The notes: a model not told the origin generated them from the letters alone. Positions 9,326 through 17,660 are shown, counted from the first letter of the stretch. The stretch: DNA of 64,000 nt from CBDDKS01 sp965230335 (GCA_965230335.1 CBDDKS010000006.1:310001-374000); one strand, 5' to 3'. Numbers and translations: made by a program.

Positions 9326-9757
9326 ATGCCACAAACTTTTTCAATATTAGTGACTGGTTCACCCTATACGTCTCAGGCACATTACTCTGCCCAGGCCTTT
9401 GTTCAGGCGATATATCAACTCAATCATAGTGTGCTTTGCGTATTTTTCTATCAAGAAGCGGTTTATGTCGCTAACAAAGCCATTCACACACTAAGTGATG
9501 AAAGCAATCCACAACAAAACTGGATTCAACTGGCAAAAGTATTGAAATTTGAGCTACATGCCTGTATGAGCGTCAGTCAAAAACGCGGCATTCTGGATCA
9601 ATCACTTCTTGAAACTTCATCACAAGTTAAAACATCGTCACAAGCTGACACAATGTCGCAAACTATGATCACCTGTGAACCCTCATTTCAATTATCCGGC
9701 TTGGGCACTTGGGCCGAAGTCAGTCACATCAGTGATAGAGTCGTACATTTTAGCTAA
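9326..9757 (+). CDS. tusD: Sulfur relay protein TusD (DsrE family)
   Basis: About 143 residues. The start SILVTGSPYTSQ and the end SGLGTWAEVSHISDRVVHF align with TusD. The active cysteine is C80 in LHACMSVSQKRGI, equivalent to C78 of E. coli TusD. Between these is a Ser/Gln/Thr-rich insert (LETSSQVKTSSQADTMSQT) that E. coli TusD lacks. TusD forms the TusBCD hexamer, accepts sulfur from TusA and hands it to TusE during 2-thiouridine synthesis in tRNA. ATG 9326 gives the family start; TTG 9308 or ATG 9314 would add a few residues. Confidence 0.85.
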   Translation: MPQTFSILVTGSPYTSQAHYSAQAFVQAIYQLNHSVLCVFFYQEAVYVANKAIHTLSDESNPQQNWIQLAKVLKFELHACMSVSQKRGILDQSLLETSSQVKTSSQADTMSQTMITCEPSFQLSGLGTWAEVSHISDRVVHFS

Positions 9758-9761
9758 AACA

Positions 9762-10136
9762 ATGCCTCATCATAACCACACATCGACAAAAAAAAGTTTG
9801 ATCATTTTCAGCCAGGGCCCATATCGCTCTGAAGCCAGTAAAGAAAGCCTGGATTTTGCATTAGGGTTGGCAGCATTTGAACAAAATATAACATTAATGC
9901 TTGTCAACGAAGGTATTTGGAATCTTGTTACTCATCAAGCACCCACTCATGCAAAGCCATTTACACAATTATTTAAAGGCTTGGCATTGTATGATATTCA
10001 CCACATTGTTGTACCAAAATCCACATTGGTATTTTACCAAATTCATGAAGATAGTCTCATCACTTCTGTTGATGTGCTCAACGACGATCACTTATCTTCT
10101 TTTTTACAACAATTCCATCAGGTGTATTCTTTCTGA
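9762..10136 (+). CDS. tusC: Sulfur relay protein TusC (DsrF family)
   Basis: A 124-residue DsrE/DsrF-fold protein, second in the tusDCBE order. The stretch SLIIFSQGPYRSEASKESLDFALGLAAF is characteristic of TusC/DsrF. ATG 9762 starts four bases after the tusD stop; an upstream in-frame ATG at 9675 lies inside tusD and is rejected. TusC is a structural part of the TusBCD complex. Its end overlaps the tusB start by one base (TGATG). Confidence 0.82.
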   Translation: MPHHNHTSTKKSLIIFSQGPYRSEASKESLDFALGLAAFEQNITLMLVNEGIWNLVTHQAPTHAKPFTQLFKGLALYDIHHIVVPKSTLVFYQIHEDSLITSVDVLNDDHLSSFLQQFHQVYSF

Positions 10137-10462
10137 TGTCATGTCTGCATATTCTCAATAAACCCCTGAATGACAACACCCGATCATTGTTAATTCATGC
10201 TCTTGATTCAAAAGATGCCCTTTTATTGATTGAAGATGCCGTTTATGAGTTTAAAAAGCAAAACCTATCTTTTTTATCACAAATACAACAGCCTGTTTAT
10301 TTTTTAAAAAATGATTGTATTGCGAGAGGCTTATGCTGCGACAATCATCAGGAAGATCCCAATCATTCTCTTAGCATTAATGAAGAGCAGCTATTAGAAA
10401 ACTATGAAGACTTGGTAACCCTGTTACTTTCTTACGAACGCAATATCACCTGGACATTATAA
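10136..10462 (+). CDS. tusB: Sulfur relay protein TusB (DsrH family)
   Basis: A 108-residue protein with the DsrH/TusB pattern: MSCLHILNKP at the start, DALLLIEDAVY in the centre, VYFLKNDCIARGL and a YEDLV near the end. It ends in ITWTL, similar to the TusB terminus. Small partner in the TusBCD complex. Start overlaps tusC by one base, so co-translation is likely. Confidence 0.8.
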   Translation: MSCLHILNKPLNDNTRSLLIHALDSKDALLLIEDAVYEFKKQNLSFLSQIQQPVYFLKNDCIARGLCCDNHQEDPNHSLSINEEQLLENYEDLVTLLLSYERNITWTL

Positions 10463-10481
10463 ATGAGTCGTTATTATCATC

Positions 10482-10814
10482 ATGACCCTTCATCAATTAC
10501 CATCTCATATTGAAACTGATCCAGAAGGTTTTTTATTACATCTAGGCGATTGGGACAAATCCATTGCTGACTGTTTAGCCCATCAGGAATCTATTTCTCT
10601 TAGTAGTGATCACTGGGAAGTCATTGATTATGTTCGGCGTTTTTATGAAGAGTTTCAAACCAGCCCAGCCATACGTCCACTCGTAAACTATTTAAAACAA
10701 TGTTTAGGCCCGGAAAAAGGCAATAGTATCTATCTCCATACATTATTTCCTGAAAGTCCTGCTAAACAAGCAGCAAAAATTGCCGGTTTACCCAAACCTA
10801 AACGCTGTATTTAG
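10482..10814 (+). CDS. tusE: Sulfur relay protein TusE (DsrC family)
   Basis: A 110-residue DsrC/TusE-fold protein. The C-terminal arm reads PAKQAAKIAGLPKPKRCI and keeps only the penultimate cysteine (C109). The second cysteine that defines dissimilatory DsrC is replaced by alanine. So this is TusE of the tRNA 2-thiolation relay, partner of MnmA, rather than a DsrC of the reverse sulfite reductase pathway. It closes the tusDCBE operon, 19 bases after tusB. Confidence 0.88.
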   Translation: MTLHQLPSHIETDPEGFLLHLGDWDKSIADCLAHQESISLSSDHWEVIDYVRRFYEEFQTSPAIRPLVNYLKQCLGPEKGNSIYLHTLFPESPAKQAAKIAGLPKPKRCI

Positions 10815-10820
10815 GAGTAA

Positions 10821-10839
10821 GTTTAACCCTTGGGTTAAC
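10821..10839. other. Short palindrome after tusE
   Basis: GTTTAACCC and GGGTTAAC face each other across TT just beyond the tusE stop. There is no T-run, so it is not a standard intrinsic terminator. The remaining 240 bases before 11084 show no gene. Confidence 0.35.
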
Positions 10840-11083
10840 ACAAATAAGCACTGAAAGCAGAATCTTGGGGAATACTTCTTATGCGCAGCTGAGGTTATGT
10901 ATCTCTAAAGCAAAAAATACAAACATAATTCAGCTTAGGTTCATATAAATTAACATAAACTTAATCCTATTCGATATGAAAGAATAACAGAACCCTGGTT
11001 ACTTCAATAAAACTTGATTAGCATGCATGATATTGAATATCATGTGATTTATCGGTTCATTCATATATTACGAGATCCCCAAC

Positions 11084-11731
11084 ATGACAGAGATATTTTC
11101 ATCCAATCCATACAGATTTGTTCAAAACTTGTTGAGCGTATTCCTATTTGCATTTTTATTATTCTCCAAGCCTGTTTTAGCAGAAGCGGTTGATCCTAAG
11201 TTAATGCTGGAAGGCATCGCCAATAAAATAACCGATTATTTGAAAAACAATAAAGATCGTCTCAAAAAAGAACCCGAACTTGCAGCAGAACTTGTACGTA
11301 AAGAATTATTGCCTTACATCAATAAAAAAGCTTTGGGAAAAGGTGTTTTAGGAAAGAAACATTGGCAACAAGCATCAGATGAACAAAAAAAGACTTTTGT
11401 TCGTGCTTTTATTAATCTGGTGATAGATACCTATGCTGGTGGACTCTCTCAATACAGTGGACAAACCTTTACTTTTAAAGCAACAGAATTATCAAAAAAT
11501 AAAAAAACAGCTCGAGTTCAAAGTGAAATGAAACAATCTTCCGGCGATCCTGTGAAAATAGATTATTTATTAAGAAAGCCAAAAGGAAAAGATCAGTGGC
11601 TTATTGTTGATGTGACGATAGAAGGTATTAGTATGAGAAAAAGTTACCGAAATCAATTTTCACAACAAATCCAAAAAGAAGGTTTAAATACTGTGATTCA
11701 AAAGCTGGTTAATAAAAAAATCCAGTTATAA
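11084..11731 (+). CDS. MlaC/Ttg2D-like periplasmic phospholipid-binding protein, copy 1
   Basis: A 215-residue protein: signal peptide with hydrophobic core FLFAFLLFSKPVLA, then a Tol_Tol_Ttg2 (MlaC) domain. Landmarks are KELLPYINKKALGKGVLGKKHWQQA, FVRAFINLVIDTYAGGLSQYSGQTF and WLIVDVTIEGISMRKSYRNQF. MlaC carries phospholipid between the outer-membrane MlaA complex and the inner-membrane MlaFEDB transporter. Here no mlaFED genes are adjacent; a second MlaC-like gene follows 22 bases later. The start is followed directly by the n-region of the signal peptide. Confidence 0.82.
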   Translation: MTEIFSSNPYRFVQNLLSVFLFAFLLFSKPVLAEAVDPKLMLEGIANKITDYLKNNKDRLKKEPELAAELVRKELLPYINKKALGKGVLGKKHWQQASDEQKKTFVRAFINLVIDTYAGGLSQYSGQTFTFKATELSKNKKTARVQSEMKQSSGDPVKIDYLLRKPKGKDQWLIVDVTIEGISMRKSYRNQFSQQIQKEGLNTVIQKLVNKKIQL

Positions 11732-11753
11732 TCATTCATTATTTTATTGAATC

Positions 11754-12398
11754 ATGAAAAAACAACCCGTCATATTGTTACAAAGGTTATTGATACTTTT
11801 TGTTTTACTCTTCTGCTCGGTTGGTTTTGCTAAAACAGATCCAAGAATTATGCTTGAGTCAATCGCAACAAAAATGACTCATACACTCGATAAAAATAGA
11901 GAGCATCTTTTAAACAATAAAACTCAAGTCCATGATCTGATTAAAAAAGAATTATTGCCTTACATTGATAAAATGGGCTTGGGACGCAGAGTACTCGGTA
12001 ATAAAGTCTGGCGTCATGCAACTCAAGTACAAAAAGAAAAATTCATTCATTTATTTATTCACTTAATCATTACAACCTATGCTGATGGCTTATTAAAATA
12101 TAATGGAGAGCGTTTTGAATTTAATCTTACTGAATATTCCAATAATGGAAAAATTGCTCGAGTAACCAGTGCCATGAAACAAAATCATGCACTTCCGGTA
12201 CAAATAGATTATACATTAAAAATACCTAAAGGCCTTCAGGACTGGCGCGTTATTGATGTCACTATTGAAGGAGTGAGCATGGTATTAAGTTATCGTAGTC
12301 AGTTTAAAGAATATCTTAAACAACATTCTCTTGAACACTTATTGGATGCATTATCAAAAGGTCATGTCGATCTTAAAGATGATTTAAAATTAAAATGA
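11754..12398 (+). CDS. MlaC/Ttg2D-like periplasmic phospholipid-binding protein, copy 2
   Basis: A 214-residue paralogue of the preceding protein. It shares KELLPYIDKMGLGRRVLGNKVWRHA, TYADGLLKYNGERFEF and DWRVIDVTIEGVSMVLSYRSQF, and has its own signal peptide ending CSVGFA. Tandem duplication is clear from the colinear alignment of the two proteins. Its TGA stop overlaps the start of the next gene (ATGA). The role is inferred as lipid binding in the periplasm; whether both copies serve the same transporter cannot be seen. Confidence 0.82.
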   Translation: MKKQPVILLQRLLILFVLLFCSVGFAKTDPRIMLESIATKMTHTLDKNREHLLNNKTQVHDLIKKELLPYIDKMGLGRRVLGNKVWRHATQVQKEKFIHLFIHLIITTYADGLLKYNGERFEFNLTEYSNNGKIARVTSAMKQNHALPVQIDYTLKIPKGLQDWRVIDVTIEGVSMVLSYRSQFKEYLKQHSLEHLLDALSKGHVDLKDDLKLK

Positions 12399-13363
12399 CT
12401 CAATCTAATAAATCTGTTATCTCTAGTATTCAACAGTTACCAGATAATCAACACTTTTTAATCACAGGCGGTACAGGTTTTATCGGCTCCCAACTGGTTC
12501 AAGTGCTTGCTGAAAACGGACATCACATTACTTTATTAACAAGAAACCCTTCTGTACAACAGAGCATTACTCATAAAACACATTTAAAGAACATTCATAT
12601 TATCGAGCAATTAGACACCATACCTTTTTCTGAAAAAATTGATACTATTATTAATCTTGCTGGAGAACCTATAGCCAATGGATTATGGACTCAAAAGAAA
12701 CGAGAAAAGATTCTTAATTCTCGTCTTAAAACTACACAATCGCTTCTTAATTTAATACAGTACCTTTCCACAAAACCCAAATTATTAATCAATGCGTCAG
12801 CCATTGGCTGGTATGGACTCAATGAAGAAGCCAAACTGACTGAAGAAAGCAGCTTTCAACCTTGCTTTAGTCATGATATTTGTCAAAGCTGGGAAAACTT
12901 GGCAATGCAGGCACAAGAATACCAATTAAGAGTGGCCTGCGTCAGGATTGGTTTGGTCCTTGGTGCTAATGGTGGCTTTTTATCCCGTCTACTGCCTGCT
13001 TTTCGTTGGGGATTAGGCGGACCACTGGGTCATGGACAACAATGGATGTCCTGGATAGAAAAGAATGATCTGATTCGTCTCATGATACATATTATGCTGA
13101 CCCCTTCCTTAGAAGGTGCCATCAATGGTACAGCACCTCATCCTGTTAACAATAATGAGTTTACCCAAACTCTGGCAAAAGTATTACGTCGCCCAGGTTT
13201 TTTTCGCATTCCATCCTGGTTTTTAAATCTAGTCGCTGGTGACCTAGCCAAAGAACTTTTATTGGGAGGACAAAGAGTGATTCCCCAAAAGGCTCTGGAT
13301 TCTGATTTTGTTTTTCAGTTTGAAGAATTGCAAGATGCTCTGAATTCTATTTTAAAATATTAA
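12395..13363 (+). CDS. TIGR01777 family epimerase-like protein
   Basis: A 322-residue extended-SDR protein. The cofactor motif TGGTGFIGSQLV lies near residue 24, and the family signatures NLAGEPIANGLWTQKKREKI, SAIGWYG and ELLLGGQRVIPQKAL are visible. TIGR01777 (YfcH/SulA-like) proteins are NADPH-binding epimerase homologues of uncertain substrate, with a C-terminal DUF1731 segment. It overlaps the upstream mlaC-like gene by four bases, so it belongs to the same transcript. Confidence 0.85.
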   Translation: MTQSNKSVISSIQQLPDNQHFLITGGTGFIGSQLVQVLAENGHHITLLTRNPSVQQSITHKTHLKNIHIIEQLDTIPFSEKIDTIINLAGEPIANGLWTQKKREKILNSRLKTTQSLLNLIQYLSTKPKLLINASAIGWYGLNEEAKLTEESSFQPCFSHDICQSWENLAMQAQEYQLRVACVRIGLVLGANGGFLSRLLPAFRWGLGGPLGHGQQWMSWIEKNDLIRLMIHIMLTPSLEGAINGTAPHPVNNNEFTQTLAKVLRRPGFFRIPSWFLNLVAGDLAKELLLGGQRVIPQKALDSDFVFQFEELQDALNSILKY

Positions 13364-13884
13364 ATAAAGTGTTTCACGATGATTTCATCATCGCGACTGA
13401 CTTTTCAAGAGCAAAAAGTCAGCAAACGCCCGGAATACTCCTACGGAGGGTACTTGTTCTCAATGTTCATTAAACTATACATTTTTTCTTTAGGATTAAC
13501 TTTTTTGAGAATATCTTTCATCTAAAGAAATCCTTTTCTGTTATTTGAGCTACTCATATAAATAGTATTGATAAATAAGTATGCCAAAGGTTTTAACGAG
13601 TTTTTACGCAGACTGCGCACAAACACTGAGCTAAATTTGTAACTAATTGAAATAACGAGCTTTTTTTAAATCAGTTTTGTTGACACAGGCAATTCTGATT
13701 TCAGAGCTTGTGCGCATTCAGCTCACAAATTCAATGGTCTTACGGAAACGTTATTTAATAACTGGTTGTTTTAATTAACTAATTCGGTTACATTCGCATA
13801 CTACTGAAAGAGATTGTGTGCAATTAGCATCTTGAGCAAATTGCGCAAAAATAAACTGTTAGGTGAAAACTAAAGAGAGACAGA
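13364..13884. other. Non-coding stretch at the cassette-island boundary
   Basis: No gene is supported in these 520 bases. They hold a small hairpin (13377-13393, CGATGA/TCATCG), a second one (13397-13421, CTGACTTTT/AAAAGTCAG) that may end the upstream transcript, and a 9-base inverted pair TGCGCACAA (13614-13622) / TTGTGCGCA (13708-13716). The sequence after about 13.6 kb looks unlike the flanking genes. Confidence 0.5.
13858..13864 (+). other. Cassette-boundary core site (GTTAGGT) before the BRCT gene
   Basis: GTTAGGT fits the GTTRRRY core of an integron recombination site, 20 bases before the BRCT gene start. The same CTGTTAGGT context occurs at 18509-18517 before the 77-residue gene. The imperfect pair TGTGCAATT (13817-13825) / AATTGCGCA (13839-13847) upstream may be the remainder of a degenerate attC. 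Confidence 0.4.
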
Positions 13885-14493
13885 ATGGATATCTTCACTA
13901 GATTTAATAGAAAAAACATACAAGATCGCCAAGTAGATACTTTGATCGGTTTGAGCAAAGGTTTAATGGCCGATGGAAAGGTAGATCAGGCCGAGGCAGA
14001 GTATTTGTTATCTTGGCTTATTCAAAATAAGGATTCTTCCAGTAATCCTGTCATCGAAAACCTATTTGAAAAACTCGAAGTCATGCTTGAAGATGGAGTT
14101 TTGGACTCAGAAGAATCCAATGAACTCAAAAACATACTCAAATCTATTGCAGGTGAAAACTCCGAGATTGGGGAATTATCTAAAACAGCAACACTTCCGG
14201 TAAACGACCCACTACCGCCAATTAACTTCACCGACTCTACTTTTTTGTTCACTGGTACATGTGCCTTCGGCACACGTAAACAGTGTCAAAATGCTATAGA
14301 ACAATTAGGCGGTGTTAACGCTAAAAGTGTTACCAAATCGCTAAATTACTTAGTTCTTGGTACTTACGTCACTGACAGTTGGGCACATGAGAGCTTCGGT
14401 CGAAAAATAGAAAAAGCTATTGCGTACCGCGATAACGGCACCCCATTAATTATTGTTACCGAAGAGCATTGGGCCAATGAAGCAGGTTTATGA
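13885..14493 (+). CDS. Cassette gene: TerB-like helical domain plus BRCT domain
   Basis: A 202-residue protein. Residues 18-95 form a helical acidic region (LIGLSKGLMADGKVDQAEAEYLLSWL, DGVLDSEESNEL) resembling TerB-type domains. Residues about 113-200 form a BRCT domain (STFLFTGTCAFGTRKQCQNAIEQLGG, SLNYLVLGTYV, IIVTEEHW) of the NAD-dependent ligase/exonuclease type. BRCT domains bind DNA ends or phosphoproteins; the function here is unknown. It lies 20 bases after a cassette core site and 11 bases before a clear attC site, so it is carried as a gene cassette. Confidence 0.75.
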   Translation: MDIFTRFNRKNIQDRQVDTLIGLSKGLMADGKVDQAEAEYLLSWLIQNKDSSSNPVIENLFEKLEVMLEDGVLDSEESNELKNILKSIAGENSEIGELSKTATLPVNDPLPPINFTDSTFLFTGTCAFGTRKQCQNAIEQLGGVNAKSVTKSLNYLVLGTYVTDSWAHESFGRKIEKAIAYRDNGTPLIIVTEEHWANEAGL

Positions 14494-14504
14494 ACAAGCC
14501 CGTC

Positions 14505-14585
14505 ACCTAACAAGCGGCTTAAACTCGCACACTGCGTTTGCTGGACTCAGCACTGCGTGCTTCGCCGTTTAGCCGGGCGTTATGC
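14505..14585 (+). other. attC recombination site of an integron cassette
   Basis: An 81-base site. It starts with ACCTAAC (RYYYAAC core) and ends with GTTATGC. The inner arms pair: GCGGCTTAAA near the left end and TTTAGCCGGGC near the right. The middle holds a diverged palindrome (ACTGCG.../...CACTGCGTG). This is the clearest attC in the window and separates the BRCT cassette from the ABC-3C cassette. Confidence 0.75.
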
Positions 14586-14661
14586 GTATGATTTTGAGCT
14601 TAGCTAGCCTTTATATAAGACTGTATAGTGTGATGAATATGCCCAAAATAATGAAAATAAG

Positions 14662-15621
14662 ATGAATCGCCAAGACTATCAAAAATCAATTATTAACTCA
14701 CTTACTTGGCTTTCTACTCAAGTATCAGTTAACAACAAGTTGAACCTTACTGATATAAATGTCCATTCTGAAAATTTCTACCGTGACCTGTTAAATCTGA
14801 CTTTTGGCTACAGCCTAGTCAATATAAACATCATAGACCCCAACGCTGCCGCCATAGACCTTGGTGACGAAGGAAACAGGTTTGCCATTCAGGTGACTTC
14901 CACTTCAGCACTTGCCAAAACAAGGCATACTGTCAGCAAATTTATTGAAAAGGGTCTGCACGAAAAATACGACCGTCTAGTGATTCTAAACATCACGACG
15001 AAGACCGCACACACTGTCCCAACTGTTGGCGACAACAATTACAGCCTAAACACCAAGAACGATATATGGGATATCGGTAACTTGGCTGTAATGATCAATG
15101 ACTTAGAACTGTCAAAAATTCAGGAAATCAGTAACTTTCTTAACCAACAGCTTTACATGAAGCCCACTGAAAGCCTTCCACGTAATGTGGAAACCATTTT
15201 ACGACTAATTGAGCTAATTAGTGATGAAGAACACCCTGCCGCTGGTGAAGGGTTTCTTGTTGAACCTTTTCCTAAAAAAAAGATAAATGAACGCTTTGCA
15301 GATCATGCAAAGTTTTTGAAACAAGAATTCATAACACTATATCAAGACTATGGTGCTGTTCTTGATTCGGTCGAACAAGAATCAGACATAGGACAGGTTA
15401 AGATTCGTCGGGTTGCACAGCACTTGCGGGTATACAGTGACAAGGTTTTAACCGAATGTAGCGGGGACCCGAAACAGGCACTTGCAAAGCTAATAGATAA
15501 CTTCGTCAGTATGTTGAATGAAAACGGCTTTGAAGCTGATACTGGTGCAGCACAATTTTATATTGTTAAGCACTTAATCAAGTGCAATGTTTTCCCAAAC
15601 AAGGAAGCAGCAAATGGCTAA
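14662..15621 (+). CDS. ABC-3C system effector with SMEK domain
   Basis: A 319-residue protein. The N-terminal SMEK domain (about 1-115) has the family pattern HSENFYRDLLNLTFGYSLVN, then AAAIDLG (D66) and FAIQVTS (Q77). D...QxT spacing is like a restriction-endonuclease-fold nuclease, so cleavage of nucleic acid is possible but inferred. The C-terminal half (about 200-319), ending QFYIVKHLIKCNVFPN, matches the C-terminal domain of ABC three-component (ABC-3C) effectors. These systems are predicted conflict or anti-phage modules in which an ATPase licenses the effector. The three genes overlap (8 and 14 bases), so they are co-translated. Confidence 0.75.
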   Translation: MNRQDYQKSIINSLTWLSTQVSVNNKLNLTDINVHSENFYRDLLNLTFGYSLVNINIIDPNAAAIDLGDEGNRFAIQVTSTSALAKTRHTVSKFIEKGLHEKYDRLVILNITTKTAHTVPTVGDNNYSLNTKNDIWDIGNLAVMINDLELSKIQEISNFLNQQLYMKPTESLPRNVETILRLIELISDEEHPAAGEGFLVEPFPKKKINERFADHAKFLKQEFITLYQDYGAVLDSVEQESDIGQVKIRRVAQHLRVYSDKVLTECSGDPKQALAKLIDNFVSMLNENGFEADTGAAQFYIVKHLIKCNVFPNKEAANG

Positions 15622-15856
15622 CTTGTTCACCAAAGATGAAGACTTAATGAAGTCAGCCCCTTTTATTGGGTCAGAAATATTAAAGCAGCTACAGAACAGT
15701 GAAGATGGTCGAATTAGTATTTTCGATCTGGCAAAGAATTTAAGAAAGACCAACAAAATAACAGCGCGAAGCATCTACTATGGAATGCTTTTCCTATATT
15801 CCTTAGACATAGTTGAATTCGACGAACCATATTTGATTAAAAATGTTGCAGATTAA
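15614..15856 (+). CDS. ABC-3C system middle component
   Basis: An 80-residue protein with a winged-helix-like layout (SEILKQLQNSEDGRISIFDLAKNLRKTNKITARSIYYGMLFLYSLDIVEF), matching the small middle-component proteins of ABC-3C systems. ATG 15614 is preferred to ATG 15587: it overlaps the effector stop (ATGGCTAA) and AAGGA lies about 10 bases upstream. The middle component is thought to bridge effector and ATPase. Confidence 0.72.
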   Translation: MANLFTKDEDLMKSAPFIGSEILKQLQNSEDGRISIFDLAKNLRKTNKITARSIYYGMLFLYSLDIVEFDEPYLIKNVAD

Positions 15857-17564
15857 TAAACTTTACAGCGAACCTGAATTTTTTCAACCTATCACTTTTG
15901 AAGATGGGTTCAATCTTATATTAGGCGAAACCACTGAAGGAAATGTCAAAACTAACGGCGTGGGAAAATCCATGGCTGTAGAGTTTATCAACTACGCTTT
16001 ACTGAAACGCCACAGCGATAGCCGCATATCACTAATACCTGAAGAAGATTTATCACGCGATACAACCGTATGCTTAGACTTTGAATTAAATGGTCACACC
16101 ATTACTTCTAGGCGAACTATAAATAATCAAGAATGTCCGACCCTAATTATAGATGGCGAAAGAAAATCTTATTCTAGGCTTTCTGATGCTAACGACCATC
16201 TAAGCACCTTGCTATTTGCGGACGTAGCTTATGAAAATCCACCATCATTTAGAATGATGATGGGTCCATTAATACGTGATGAAGGTTCTGAATTCAAGTC
16301 TATTATTAGCTGCTTCGATACAAATAAAAGAATACCACCGGATTACACACCGCATCTTTTTTTGCTGCACGTTGACCCTAATCCATATAGTGAAGCCAAG
16401 CGGCTATATTCTGAAATAGAAAACGTTTCCAAAGCCAGAAAAAAGATGGAAGAAAACATAACCGCACTTACAAGCAAAAACGTATCAGAATCCAAAGCAG
16501 ACTTAAACGAACTGGAAAACCAAGTGCGTAGGATTCAGAGTGACATTGACAGACTTGAAAACATTGAAGGCTTTGATGCAGTAAAAGATGAAATCATTGA
16601 CATTGAAAACCAGCTTGAACAAGAACGTTCAAAGCAAGGCGTTCTAAAATCAGAACTATCAAAAATAAAACTATTTCGCGGCGATAACTATATTGATGGT
16701 CAGGAAGTTGCAGACCTTTACAATCAGTTCAAAGAAGGCTTGGGTGATTTAATTAAGCGTGAACTGGATGAAGTAACAGCCTTTAAACAAAAGATTGACG
16801 ACTTCCAGAGAAGCATAATAGATGATAGAAAAATTTCGATAGAACAGGAAATTAAAGTATTCGAAGAAAGCATATCTTCACTCAACAAACTGTATAGTGA
16901 AAAATTATCTTTGCTTGATCAAGAAGGGCTTCTTGTCAGCTTAAAGCAAACAATCGCTATACACGAAAAGAAAATTGAAGAATTTTCTGCTTTATCATCG
17001 TTTATCCAGAAGCACACTGACTACGACAATGAACACAAATCCAAAAAACGTGACAGAGAAAGCGAAGTCTATCTTTTGGAAAGCTATGTGAATAACTCAC
17101 AAGAAGTAATTGATTCTTTTGAAAGAACAATTCTTGACATGCATGATTACGTTTTTGGGAATAGAAGAAGTTCTTTTGAAATCGACGTTTCTAAGCGAAA
17201 AGAAGTTTTGAAGTTTGAACTTCGCACTGATTCTGATGGAAGCCACAGCATTAACAGGGAAAAAGTTTTTTTATATGATTTTTCTTTGCTGATAAACCCA
17301 GAAACATCAAAACATCACCCCGGATTTTTGGTGCATGACAATATTTTTGATGTTGATCAAGATACGTTAATTAAAAGCATTAATTATATTGGAGAAAATA
17401 TCGGCTTGCTGAGTGGGAAACAATACATACTTACCATCAATAGCGATAAGTTCAGCGATTCAGATTTAGAATCACTTAACATCAATCTTGGTGATTATTC
17501 CCGCGCCGCATTTACAAAAGAGAATAGATTTTTGAAGATGCAATACCAAGAGTTGTCTCCCTAG
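15843..17564 (+). CDS. ABC-3C system ATPase (DUF2326, RecN/SMC-like)
   Basis: A 573-residue ABC-type ATPase. The Walker A region is GETTEGNVKTNGVGKS (residues 28-43). A long coiled coil covers roughly 190-430. The C-terminal ATPase half carries FLVHDNIFD near residue 497, the Walker B-like motif of DUF2326 proteins. The split ATPase with a central coiled coil is typical of RecN/Rad50/SMC-type proteins. It overlaps the middle-component gene by 14 bases. In ABC-3C systems this subunit is predicted to sense foreign nucleic acid or replication intermediates and control the effector. An attC-like site begins 16 bases after its stop. Confidence 0.8.
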   Translation: MLQINKLYSEPEFFQPITFEDGFNLILGETTEGNVKTNGVGKSMAVEFINYALLKRHSDSRISLIPEEDLSRDTTVCLDFELNGHTITSRRTINNQECPTLIIDGERKSYSRLSDANDHLSTLLFADVAYENPPSFRMMMGPLIRDEGSEFKSIISCFDTNKRIPPDYTPHLFLLHVDPNPYSEAKRLYSEIENVSKARKKMEENITALTSKNVSESKADLNELENQVRRIQSDIDRLENIEGFDAVKDEIIDIENQLEQERSKQGVLKSELSKIKLFRGDNYIDGQEVADLYNQFKEGLGDLIKRELDEVTAFKQKIDDFQRSIIDDRKISIEQEIKVFEESISSLNKLYSEKLSLLDQEGLLVSLKQTIAIHEKKIEEFSALSSFIQKHTDYDNEHKSKKRDRESEVYLLESYVNNSQEVIDSFERTILDMHDYVFGNRRSSFEIDVSKRKEVLKFELRTDSDGSHSINREKVFLYDFSLLINPETSKHHPGFLVHDNIFDVDQDTLIKSINYIGENIGLLSGKQYILTINSDKFSDSDLESLNINLGDYSRAAFTKENRFLKMQYQELSP

Positions 17565-17580
17565 TCACCATAAAAAATCG

Positions 17581-17651
17581 CATAACAAAGCGCTGCTGTC
17601 GGACAAATTTTCCGCTACGCTCCAAATTTGCCGCAGAGCGCGGCATTAGAT
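17581..17651 (+). other. attC-like site after the ABC-3C genes
   Basis: About 71 bases from CATAAC to ATTAGAT. Inside, CAAATTTT and CCAAATTTG pair around CCGCTACGCT, and GCGCTG/AGAGCGC form outer pairing. The right core reads ATTAGAT instead of GTTRRRY, so the site may be poorly active. Its inner palindrome resembles the one at 18790-18825. Confidence 0.6.
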
Positions 17652-17660
17652 TGATAAAGT

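Noticed and set aside
10482..10814. Dissimilatory DsrC
   Set aside because: Only the penultimate cysteine is present; the upstream arm cysteine is replaced by alanine, so TusE is the better call.
13377..13421. attI or integrase promoter at the left edge of the cassette island
   Set aside because: Only small hairpins are visible and no integrase gene is near; they read better as the end of the upstream transcript.
13614..13716. A further attC site from the TGCGCACAA/TTGTGCGCA pair
   Set aside because: No RYYYAAC or GTTRRRY cores at the ends of the pair; kept only as an unexplained inverted repeat.
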